Below are positions 24,788 through 34,492 of a stretch of DNA of 64,000 nt, one piece after another. The stretch's first letter is position 1. Every line of letters begins with the position of its first letter. Source of the DNA: Emergomyces orientalis. Its lineage: Eukaryota > Ascomycota > Eurotiomycetes > Onygenales > Ajellomycetaceae. The stretch covers positions 1,798,001-1,862,000 of the forward strand of contig MOWL01000001.1 of NCBI GenBank assembly GCA_002110485.1. Direction: 5' to 3'. The position numbers and the translations under genes were made by a program. The notes beneath the pieces are model-generated. The model saw nothing but the letters and a program-made list of their open reading frames with translations, was not told where the DNA came from and made no database searches.

Positions 24788-25880
24788 TTAACCGAAAAGG
24801 TCACCGAAACCTAGAGGCAATAGTCAGTATACATGTGCATTGGGGAAGGCAGGTGGAGATGGTCCAGTCATCCCGCGCATGGGGATTGTTCATACCTCCT
24901 TCCTCTTCGCTTTCCTCAGCCTCCGACTCCTCTTTCTTGGCAGCCTCCTTAGTCTCCTCTCCCTTAGTAGCCACGGCAGTTGGGGCAGCGGCAGCATAGG
25001 CGTCGGGGTTGGCAATGCGGTCCTTGAGCTCCTCGATCTCGCTCCAGTCGTATTCGGTCTCGACCGCAATCGCAATCATGTTTTTGTAGGAGTTGACAAC
25101 AGAGTGCATGACGGATGGCAGGGTGGGGAAATTGGTAGCCAGAGAGATGGTGGTGATGGTGCGGATGGCTGATTGGAGGGTGGCCAAAAGCTGCTCCTCA
25201 CCAACGTCCAGAACTTCGGGGCTGAAGGTCTGGCCATCATCGTAGATCTGAGCAACAGTCATACCGTAGGTGAACGGAGAGATGTTCAGCATGTTGAGGA
25301 GGGTGGCTTCGGAAGCACCAACTTTCGTGCCAGCCTCAACGAGCTTCAGGTCAGTGGTAATTTCAATGGTACCACGAGCAATCTTGGTGGGGACACCGAG
25401 AGCCTGGAAGAAAGAGGTTTTTCCCGGTTCCATGCCAGTGTTGCCAGCGGGGACAAAGACATCTAAGGGAGCGATGGCACCAGCACGAGCAGGGGCAGCA
25501 ATTCTGTTGGAAAGAACCTTCTGTCTGACCTCTTTCAGGTCAGCGTTGGTGAAGATGAAGCCAACATTGCCCTTGACGTGAGGGAGAAGGCGCTCGTATT
25601 CTGGGTTGTCGGCGACGAAGCCTTTGATGGCACGGCGAACCTAATTAAAGATCAATTGTTAGCAATCCGCCTGCCATAAATAGCTATTTCTCCTTGTCTG
25701 ACATACCATGGTGTTCTTTCCCATGAGAACGACGGCCTCGCCTCTCAGGCTGAGACGGATCTCGTGCATCTGCTGGGAGCTGACATTGTCAACGGTGACG
25801 ATGAGGATCGAGCGGAACTCATCGAGCAGCGCCTTCAGCTTGTCGAAGTAAGCGGCTTTGTTAGCGGACCTGCCCCCCAT
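24788..25880 (-). CDS. RPP0: 60S ribosomal stalk protein P0
   Basis: Minus-strand exons 25880-25707, 25640-24896 and 24810-24788 give 313 residues, the usual P0 length. Starts MGGRSANKAAYFDKLKALLD; the rRNA-binding L10 domain contains LMGKNTMVRRAIKGF across the first intron (66 nt). The central region carries FTNADLKEVR and the insertion domain. An Ala-rich hinge (NPDAYAAAAPTAVA) leads into an acidic Glu/Lys tail. The last exon is only 23 nt and encodes GFGDLFG after an 85-nt intron (GTATGA, branch ACTGAC, acceptor CCTCTAG). That tail is the conserved P-protein motif that contacts translation factors. The usual ending is FGLFD, so GDLFG is a slight variant. P0 anchors P1/P2 dimers at the GTPase centre. 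The gene shares a 478-bp promoter with TRM82. Confidence 0.95.
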
Positions 25881-26358
25881 GTCTTCTTATTGGGATGAAG
25901 ATAGGATGTTTAAGGGCTAGGTAAATATCGTGGGAGGGAATTGGAGTGTTGATTTGGAGGAAAGTGATGGTTGTTGCTTCGAAGATTTTGATGTTCGGAA
26001 TTTTGTTCTTGTGGATTCGGCTAACCAGTGCCAAGTCCGAGTCACGTGAATGTCAACCTTCCTGGGCCCTAATATACTGGAGCAGAAACAGCTTAGGGCA
26101 GGAATAAAAACTAAGCTTACTTGTTCAATTGCGATTTCATATTTACAATAAATTTTCCTTCCTTTTGCAAATTACATTTTTGTGCATTGGTGAAGGTTGT
26201 CAAAGCCCTCAAGTTCTTCGTCTGCTTGAGTGCGCCAAGACTGGTCGTCATTACAGCGGCAGATTTTGTCTGGGCCCTCGCAGCGGAGCAAAAAAAATTA
26301 CATCGGACACAGCAATTCCGAGAACATACTTTCTGCTGGATAGTTCAATTATCAGATC
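25881..26358. promoter_or_regulatory. Shared promoter of RPP0 (-) and TRM82 (+)
   Basis: 478 bp between divergent start codons. It holds a palindromic GTCACGTGA at 26041-26049, and GGGCCCTAAT nearby at about 26065, the kind of motifs found upstream of fungal ribosomal protein genes. Function is inferred from position. Confidence 0.5.
26041..26049. promoter_or_regulatory. CACGTG box (GTCACGTGA), candidate Cbf1-type site
   Basis: Lies 161 bp upstream of the RPP0 start. Cbf1 sites of the form RTCACRTG are known in ribosomal protein promoters of several ascomycetes; assignment here is inference. Confidence 0.4.
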
Positions 26359-28122
26359 ATGCCTTTCCAGCATCCCTTTCAGTGCATACAATGCCTGGGA
26401 AAGTCGAGCCCGGAAGCTCCAAACTTCCTCGTTGGCGCCGCTGGCGCAAGGCTATATGTGTTTGATGGGAAAACGGGGAATCCACTCTCCGTTTGGCCCT
26501 TGAATATAGAGTCAGGGGCCAAAGCCACTTATGCAAAAAACGCAGACTCCCATCGTCAGGGCGATGCTGAAGGTAGTGAGCCTCCCGAGAAAAAGCGGAA
26601 GCTTTTGCCAACAACCCCACAGGAAGTTCCCAGCGTCGAAGGAACTATAGCGCCCGAGTCTAAAGCCAATGGGTCAGATAAAACGCAAGACTCGAAACTG
26701 GCATGGTCGACGATCCCAATTGTGACAACCTCAAAATCTGGGGAACACATCGTCGCAGTTACTGCGGAAGATAAGTGTATACGAGTCTTTACAGTGAACG
26801 CGAGCGGGGTGCTCTCACAGTTAAGCGAGCGGTAAGTATCATTCCGTTATAAACCTTTAGAAATGACAAATAACCCGACAATTATACTAACATAACATAG
26901 ATGTATGCCCAAACGACCATGCGCAGTCGTACTATCAACTGATGAATCCACCATAATATGTGGAGATAAATTCGGAGACGTCTACTCTCTCCCGCTCTTC
27001 CCAAGAGAAGACTACAAACCACCTCCCAGGAAAAGTGCACAGCTCTCACAGCCCGCTCAGCCATCTGCTTCTGCACTTACCGTCCATACGAAGCGCAATC
27101 TGCAAGCACTCGAACAGCAGCTGAGGCTCAGTGCGAAAATTTCAACGGAGAAAACCGGCCCTACATTTGAACTCAAGTTACTTCTAGGACATGTATCAAT
27201 GCTCACTGACGTCGCATATGTGGATTTATGCGTCGATTCTGAATCCGCTGTTTCTCGCCCTTATATAATAACAGCGGACCGAGATGAGCATATTCGGGTC
27301 TCCCGCGGCCCGCCTCAGTCTCATATAATTCAGAGCTACTGCCTGGGTCACACGGCTTTTGTGAGCAGACTATGTGTTTTACCATGGAGCACATCGACTT
27401 TGATATCTGGCGGAGGGGATGATTACATTCTGGCGTGGCGCTGGGTCGAAGGGAAATTCCTGCAAAAGATTTCGCTTCCCATAGACGGTAGCATTGCGGC
27501 TTCAAATGAATATTCTGGTGCCGCAATAGGGGATAAACTATCTGCACCCGACATTGCCGTAAATGGGATATGTCCAGTGTCCTTTGCAGACGATTACTCC
27601 TTGAGAAATAATGCACCCGGCGCGATTCTGGTAACTTTAGAAGGGTAGGCAATCCAATACGATACTAGGTACACGTATATGTATGTGCATCGAGAGGTTA
27701 ACGTTTTCCACACTAGGACTCCAAAACTCTTTCCGTTTGTTTTTAATATTGATGGCAAAGCTGTGGCGCAGAACCCCGTTCATCTTCCAGGGAATGCGCT
27801 CACCGTTACATCTCTCGATAACAAGGGCAACATCATTGTATCGGTCGACAATGTACACGAGCCCGGATCGTCAAAAGACCAGCGAAAATCAACAGGTACA
27901 CGACAACAGCTGCTTCAAGTGTTTTCAGTAGCCATGGAACAAGAAACATTTAAATGGACAGAAGTTGATAGCGACATGGTGAATACGATCGGTAACTATG
28001 GTACCTTTGATCTGGCTACTTTTGAAGATGAGAAGGAGGTAAAAAAGCATGCACAAGCCCTCGCAGCTACGTTATACAGTGTTGGAAATCTGCGGAAATG
28101 GGGCAAAGGAGACGACGAATGA
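26359..28122 (+). CDS. TRM82: tRNA (guanine-N7) methyltransferase non-catalytic WD40 subunit Trm82
   Basis: Exons 26359-26831, 26901-27644 and 27717-28122 give 540 residues. Introns of 69 and 72 nt end CATAG and CACTAG. WD-type repeats include LVGAAGARLYVFDGKTG near the N-terminus, HIVAVTAEDKCIRVF, STIICGDKFGDVYSL, LLLGHVSMLTDV, YIITADRDEHIRVS, and the motif ISGGGDDYILAWRW. A Lys-rich stretch (EKKRKLLP) lies near residue 75. The C-terminus SVGNLRKWGKGDDE resembles other fungal Trm82 ends. The protein scaffolds Trm8 to make m7G46 in tRNA, which stabilises tRNA at raised temperature. The gene is divergent from RPP0. The second donor (GG|GTAGGC) is weak, so a small shift there is possible. Confidence 0.9.
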
Positions 28123-28446
28123 ATGGGCGAAAATGATTGAATATGAAGCGCTTTATATAGTTCTACAGGTCGATGAATCCACGTAGAGAAAAGGTTTACG
28201 AACAATTTAGATATAGAAACTCCAAACTCCCAGCTAATCAGTTATCATTTCATGCGTTTCAAAATAAAAATAAATGGATAAAATAAAGTGGATAAATACA
28301 TCAATCTTGCAGGTGGAGCGTCTGCTCTCGAACTCCAAATTTTGCTCCGTCCCAGACTCCGCAGCAGCCCGGAACTATTTCGTCACATTATTTTCCACCT
28401 GCAGTTTCTCAGTCCTTTGTCAACATCACCTAACTCCCCCGCCACC
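28123..28446. other. Short intergenic region, HEM12 promoter and leader
   Basis: 324 bp. The final bases before the start form GCCACCATG, a strong start context. CT-rich leader from about 28340. Nothing else recognised. Confidence 0.5.
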
Positions 28447-29858
28447 ATGTCGGATCAATTCGAACCCCTTCAAAACGATCTTCTACTGAGAGCCGCGCGA
28501 GGTATGCCTGCTCAACTATGAGTCATTTCAATTGACTCCCTAACTAATTGATGCGGTAATCTGTAGGCGAAAAGGTTGAACGCCCGCCAATATGGATTAT
28601 GCGACAAGGTATGTCAATTTTACCCCACGCCTCCCCGTTCGACTCGTCAAATTCGCAGTCATTGCACCTATTTAAAGAGCAGACTGGAAGAGAAAAGTTA
28701 AAAGCCAATAGCAAAAAGAAAATTAAACGACGATAATTAAAATAAAGAACCCTATTTCTAACTTCATTCTCTCATGGCGCGCCCACGCCTTCCACAGCCG
28801 GCCGCTACCTCCCCGAATACCACCAGGTAAAGGACCAACATGACTTCTTCGAATGCTGTCGCTCCCCCGAGATTGCCTCCACACTCACCTTACAACCCAT
28901 AGAGCGCTACGCAGGGCTCATCGACGCCGCCATCATCTTCTCCGACATCCTCGTCATCCCGCAGGCAATGGGCATGAACGTCGAGATGATCGACAAAAAG
29001 GGACCCAGCTTCCCTGAACCCCTAAAATCCCCCGACGACCCTCAGTACCGCCAAGTGCTCGACAAAAAAGTCGATGTCGCCAAGGAACTCGACTATGTCT
29101 ACAAAGCCATCACGCTTACAAGACACAAGTTGAAGGGCCGTGTACCGTTGATTGGCTTCTGCGGCTCACCCTGGACACTGCTCTGCTACATGGTTGAAGG
29201 GGGTGGGAGTAAGATGTTCATCCAATCCAAGACGTGGGTATATAAGTATCCCGAGGCAGCGAAGGCACTGCTGCAGAAAATTGCGGATATCTGCGTCGAA
29301 TATCTTGCTCTGCAGGTCGTGGCGGGTGCGCAACTCGTACAGGTCTTCGACTCGTGGGCTGGCGAACTTTCGCCGGCGTCATTTGCGGATTTCTCGCTGC
29401 CGTATCTGCGCTATATCTCTGCGAATTTGCCGAAGAAGCTGGTGGAGTTGGGTCAGGAGCGCGTGCCCATGACGGTCTTCGCCAAGGGTGCGTGGTATGC
29501 GCTGGATGCGTTGTGTGAGTCTGGGTATAACGTTGTGGGCTTGGATTGGCTGCATGATCCGGCTGAGGCAATGAAGATTGCCCGGGGTAGAGTTACGTTG
29601 CAGGGTAATGCGGATCCGGGTTGCTTGTATGGCTCCCGCGAATCGATTACTGCTGTTGTGGAAAATATGGTGAAGGGGTTTTGGAGTGGGAAACAAGGGT
29701 GGATTGCGAATTTGGGTCATGGTATGTAATCATATATCCTATTGATTGGTGGGTTGTTTGGATACTAATACCTAAAAATTATAGGAATTACTCCGCTTGT
29801 CGATCCGGAGGACCTGAGGTTCTACTTTCAAGAAATTCACCGGTTAACATCCGCCTGA
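28447..29858 (+). CDS. HEM12: Uroporphyrinogen decarboxylase
   Basis: Exons 28447-28501, 28567-28608, 28798-29721 and 29785-29858 give 364 residues (yeast Hem12 is 362). The second exon is only 42 nt. The product converts uroporphyrinogen III to coproporphyrinogen III in the cytosol, the fifth step of haem synthesis. Signature 1, PPIWIMRQAGRYLPEY, spans residues 25-37 and the second splice junction; its two Arg (31 and 35) bind substrate carboxylates. The catalytic-site Asp is D82 in FSDILVIPQAMGM. Signature 2, GFCGSPWTLLCYMVEGG, is near residue 152. The C-terminal TLQGNADPGCLYG and GWIANLGHGITPLVDPEDL motifs are intact. Introns are 65, 189 and 63 nt with normal GTATG donors. Nothing suggests loss of function. 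Confidence 0.97.
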
Positions 29859-30089
29859 ATAAGACGAATAAGGGTCAGTCGAGTGTTACAATTTTGTAGA
29901 TAAAAAAAGCGGGGATGGTTCGGATCTCTTTTGCGGCCATGATATGTACAAAAGCATGAGCCAGAGAAAGGAACACACAGTCTGCATTTCCTTATATGCA
30001 ATATAATCCAATTCAAACGGTGCCTCCGATTGTCACAATCAAACCCTTCCTCATCTATGGACCTTCTCCTTTATCTAGTCCATGAAGTC

Positions 30090-30654
30090 TCACCTCCCAA
30101 TATCCTCATGCCTAGCAAAAGCCATCAGCATAACACTCAATGAGTAAAATAAGAGTGACTCTCTAGACACCCCACACACCGTCCCCAGCACAAAAAAGAA
30201 AAAGAAGAAAAAAAAGAAAAAAAAGACCACGGCGAAAGCTGTTAAATCCCACTTCACACACCACTCACCATATCTCAGGCCTCTCCTGAATAAACTTTTG
30301 TATCAACTCTTTACAATCCTTATTATCCAGCACGACAACCTCGACACCCCCGTTCATCAGGTACTGCTCGCCGCCCATGAACGAGGCGTTTTCACCCACC
30401 ACGACGCGCTTCAATTTGTACAGCACGCAGGCTCCCGTGCACATGTCGCAAGAGGACACGGTGGTGTCCATTGTTGCGCCAACATAAGCGGAGGCGGGCA
30501 GCCGGCCGGGGTTTTCGAATGCGGAGATCTCACCCCGGCCTAAGATCTTGCCGTCTTTGGAGACCAGACAGGCGCCAATAGGCAAGCCGCCTTCTGCAAC
30601 TCCCTTCTTGGCTTCTTCCAGAGCTGCAATGAAGCCGGGATCTTGTTCAGACAT
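30090..30654 (-). CDS. FCY1: Cytosine deaminase (Fcy1 type) with an internal active-site deletion
   Basis: Minus-strand exons 30654-30269 and 30111-30090, joined over a 157-nt intron (GTGAGT, branch TGCTGAT, acceptor TGCTAG), give 135 residues ending RPEIWHEDIGR; yeast Fcy1 is 158. The family hydrolyses cytosine to uracil (and converts 5-fluorocytosine). The start (EEAKKGVAEGGLPIGACLV), zinc-ligand motif CDMC (C69, C72), VVGEN and C-terminal QERPEIW are all Fcy1-like. Between GRG (39-41) and EIS (42-44) the equivalent of yeast residues 50-63 is absent. This removes the substrate-contacting Asn and the His zinc ligand, while the catalytic Glu remains as E42. The usual SPCDMC is SSCDMC here. 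The deletion keeps frame. The protein is probably inactive as a deaminase, unless this is an assembly or strain-specific event. Confidence 0.8.
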
Positions 30655-30660
30655 GTTTCT

Positions 30661-30692
<32 letters not shown>

Positions 30693-32378
30693 CCTTCCTT
30701 TTTACTAGTCGTCTAATTGAGGATTTTAGGTTGGGGGACCAAAGGATTTTGTTTTAATTGAATGTGTGCTCGAGGCCGCTATACAGCTATATATACAGGT
30801 GCTGTAGGTAAACTAAGAATAATAATTAAAATACCAATAATAAAATACTATATATATGGTTATGTCAAGAATGGATGATCAATTGATAGACAGTTTTATA
30901 TTCAACCCTTTCCTCGAGATTGTTCCCGTATCCAACTAGAGAGAGGGGCCACAGCCAACCGGAGCTGGCGAGTGGCTGGCGGGCAAAAAATATCCTGTTA
31001 TCGATAAGATTGATAAACAAAACACACCACCAGATCACATGCCAGGCTGGGCTCGGGGATTTCGATAATCCGCGAGCTTAGTAATGGTACAGGCATCCGC
31101 CAGGAACAATACAACTGTCGTATTATTCCAAAACAAGGCTGCACGAACCAAAAATACACGCGCAGCAAATAAATCTCCATATAGTTAACTATACATCCAG
31201 CATGTATTATTCCGTTGGCGATGAGAGGCTGGCTGGCTGGTTGCAAGTAGCTTCTTTTGAAATCTCCCCCCATTGCCACCTTTTTCTTTTGGCATGCTCG
31301 GGCGTCCCTCGAACCGTTCTCCCTTTTTTCTTTCATTTTCTCTCGTCTTCCTTCCTTCTGGATTCGGGCCAAGGCAACAACGACGATAGAAGACGACCGA
31401 AACGTGTAGATCAGCTGTGATAAAGAAACGATGGAAACAGCTGGAAAGCTTCGGAATCGCCTTGCTGCGGCGCTAAGCCCCGTGTGGAGCTGCGCCTTGC
31501 CCCATACGGTAAGACCCATTTCGGCCGCCTGGAATGTTTTTGTATTTCAAGGTACCGTCAGTACGTACCTGGGTGATCATTTTCGATACTCTGTATATTG
31601 TCGCTCAGTTACAGAAATGATGACAGGGGGATTTGAGATAGTTATACCAGTTTACCCTTACGTTCATTCGCCAATTTAGTCAATAAAAAGCAGTTTAGTT
31701 ATATCAGTAGTCAGGACAGCCTTTCTGGTTGAAGTGGGCTGTTGTCTTGAGGTACCTCTCATGTACATGGTGTAATCTTTCAGGATTACGCCTCTCGCCC
31801 CATACTCTTAAAATACCAGAGAAAAACTGCCCTGTTACGGTTACAGGCCCCATACGTGAAGTTCTGCTCCAGGAAGCTTTTTTTTTTTCTTACCAACCTC
31901 TCCTCCGTTTTCGATCTCTCGCTTTTCTCCCGGATATCAACCATCACACCCCCTCGTCTTCCTTCTTCACTCCCACATCCTGTCATCTTTGGCCCTCTTG
32001 AACCCGTTCTCTCTCTCCCTCTCTTCCGTTATTCGTCACCTTCCCCCTCTGCGGGTCATATCATATCTTCTGTCGAGATACCCTTTGTCCCTGTTCTCAG
32101 AATTATCACACCTAACTTTAGCCGAATCTTCATCACCTCCACCTCTTCTACTTTACAACCTACCTTGTACATCCTCGTACCCGTTCGTTCAAGCCGTACA
32201 AGATTTCGGCGCCCTCGAATATTTTTTTAAAAAATAAAAAAATATATTAAAGAAAGCCAGGTGGATAGCGAACGGCTTGTTTGACTCGATACCTCGCCGC
32301 ATTTTCTCACCTTGCCCCTCCCTTTTTTTCTCTTCCCTTTTCTCGCTTTCATAAACGTATTATAGAACTTGCGCCAAC
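30655..32378. other. Intergenic region upstream of divergent FCY1 and YDJ1
   Basis: 1.7 kb. A T30 run (30663-30692) sits immediately upstream of the FCY1 start. The right end (31860-32360) is pyrimidine-rich leader sequence of the DnaJ gene. No coding frame accepted. Confidence 0.5.
30663..30692 (+). repeat. T30 homopolymer
   Basis: Thirty consecutive T on the plus strand, so poly-A in the leader of the minus-strand cytosine deaminase gene, 8 bp upstream of its ATG. Confidence 0.9.
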
Positions 32379-33929
32379 ATGGTGAAGGAAACCAAATACT
32401 ATGACATTCTAGGGGTATGTGGTGTCTCTGATGTCCCTTGAGGAAGCGTTTTTGCAACATGGGCATCCAAACCGAAAGAAAAGAAAAAAAAAAGGTCTAA
32501 CTAAACCTCTTCAACGAATAGGTGTCGCCCAACGCTACTGACGCGGAACTGAAAACCGCCTATAAGAAGGGTGCTTTGAAACATCATCCTGGTAGGTGAC
32601 AGCGCCATGATATTACATGTTGACTTGCATTGCCCTAACAACTTTTTTTTTTCACTTAAATCCTGACTTGTTTTCACTCATATAGACAAGAACGCCCATA
32701 ATCCTGAAGCCGCAGAGAAGTTTAAGGACCTCTCTCACGCCTATGAAATTCTCTCCGATTCCCAGAAACGGCAGATTTATGATCAATATGGCGAAGAAGG
32801 TTTGGAGCAAGGCGGTGCCGGAGGAGGAATGCAAGCGGAGGACCTTTTCGCCCAGTTCTTTGGCGGAAGCGCCTTTGGGGGCATGTTCGGTGGCGGAATG
32901 AGAGACACTGGCCCCAAGAAGGCGCGTACTATTGTCCACCCTCTCAAAGTCACGCTAGAGGATATCTACCGGGGCAAGGTCTCGAAATTGGCCTTGAAGA
33001 AATCCGTAATTTGCCCGGGATGCGAGGGAATTGGCGGTAAGCCCGGATCTGTCAAACAATGTGTTCCTTGCGGCGGTACGGGTAAAAGGACCATGATGCG
33101 CCAGATGGGGCCTATGATCCAACGATTTGTTGTGGAATGTTCGGACTGCGATAGGACGGGACAGGTCATCAATGAACGTGATCGCTGCAAGAAATGCAAG
33201 GGCAACAAGGTCATCATTGAGCGGAAAGTTTTGCATGTGCATGTAGACCGGGGAGTTCGGCCAGGGCACAAGATTGATTTCCACGGTGAAGGTGACCAGG
33301 CGCCAGGCGTTGTAACGGGCGACGTTCAATTCGAAATAGACCAGCAACCGCATGCAAGATTCCAGCGCAAGGACGACGATCTCTTCTACCAAGCTGATAT
33401 CGACCTCCTAACCTCCCTCGCTGGAGGCACAATCAACATCGAGCATCTAGACGACCGATGGTTGACAGTACAAATTGCTCCTGGTGAACCAATCACACCT
33501 GGTACGTTTGCGCTACGTTTCCTAATAGTTAACCTAACCTTAGAAGCCTCAAGCCATTCACTCCCCTTCCCGTATTTGCGTTAAGGAAAAACTAATCTTT
33601 TTCTTTCTTCTTCTGTAGGCCAAATCAAGCTTATCAAGGGCCAGGGAATGCCCTCCTTCCGCCACCACGACTTCGGCAACCTATACATCCAATTCAACGT
33701 CAAATTCCCAGAAAAGGATGAGATTCGCAACGTTGAACTTCTCGAGCAGGTGCTGCCGCCCCGCCTCCCACAACCACAACCTCCTGCCGACTCCATGGTT
33801 GAAGATTTCAACCTAGAGGATATTGAGGATAGTGGCCGGGCGAGAGCCCACGGAGCTGCACACATGGGTGATGAAGATGATGACGACATACCACCAGGCG
33901 CTGAGCGGATGCAGTGCGCGTCCCAGTAA
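32379..33929 (+). CDS. YDJ1: Type I DnaJ/Hsp40 co-chaperone, Ydj1 type, farnesylated
   Basis: Exons 32379-32414, 32522-32591, 32686-33501 and 33619-33929 give 410 residues (yeast Ydj1 is 409). The J domain starts KETKYYDILGVSPNAT and contains HPD at 34-36; the second intron splits the Asp codon of HPD. A Gly-rich linker (GGAGGGMQ, FGGMFGGGM) follows. Four zinc-binding motifs come next (CPGCEGIG, CVPCGGTG, CSDCDRTG, CKKCKGNK, about 140-205), then the substrate-binding domains. The last four residues are CASQ, a farnesylation box identical to yeast Ydj1, so the protein probably sits on ER and other membranes as well as in cytosol. It stimulates Hsp70 ATPase in folding and protein import. Confidence 0.96.
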
Positions 33930-34473
33930 ATTTCTTCCACCATTTCCCGGGAAGTGGCTGTTGGGGTGTTAACGTTTGGTAAAAGGGGGGGTCCAGTAAT
34001 GGAAAAAGTACGTGTGGATTTGGCTTCGAAAAGAGACTCTTTTTTTTCCCTTTCTATGCTGGTTGCTAGCACCCTTTTCTACCATGCTGGTTTTTTTTCT
34101 TGTTATTCTTTTGCTTCACCCCCCTGGCCCCCCCAATGAGTTTTCTTCATTTTACGCTCTTCCGCTGCAAGAATGGTTAGGGTTATTTTTCTTTGTTTTA
34201 CTCGTCTCTTTTTCGCCTCTTTCTCTTTTTTTTTTCTCTTTTCCCAAGTACCTCTTATATGTTCATCCTCATTTATTCCTTTCACGTTTTTATTTTCCAT
34301 TCTTCACCTTTTTTTATTTTTTATTTTTTTTTTGCTTTTTTGTTTTTTATTTTTTATTTTTGTTCCTATCATAACGCCCACCGCAACCGCACGTGGGTGA
34401 GTTCTTTTGCAAGTCTTATTATATCTGGTAATGATGGATGAAATGAAATGGACGGATTAGACGGTTTCTTTTA

Positions 34474-34492
34474 CTCTCTCTCTCTCTCTCTC
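34474..34492 (+). repeat. CT dinucleotide microsatellite
   Basis: About nine CT units in the downstream region of YDJ1. Confidence 0.85.

Noticed and set aside
31850..31880. GAAGTTC...GGAAGC as a heat shock element upstream of YDJ1
   Set aside because: GAA and TTC are separated by one base instead of two, and the pentamer spacing does not fit nGAAnnTTCn.
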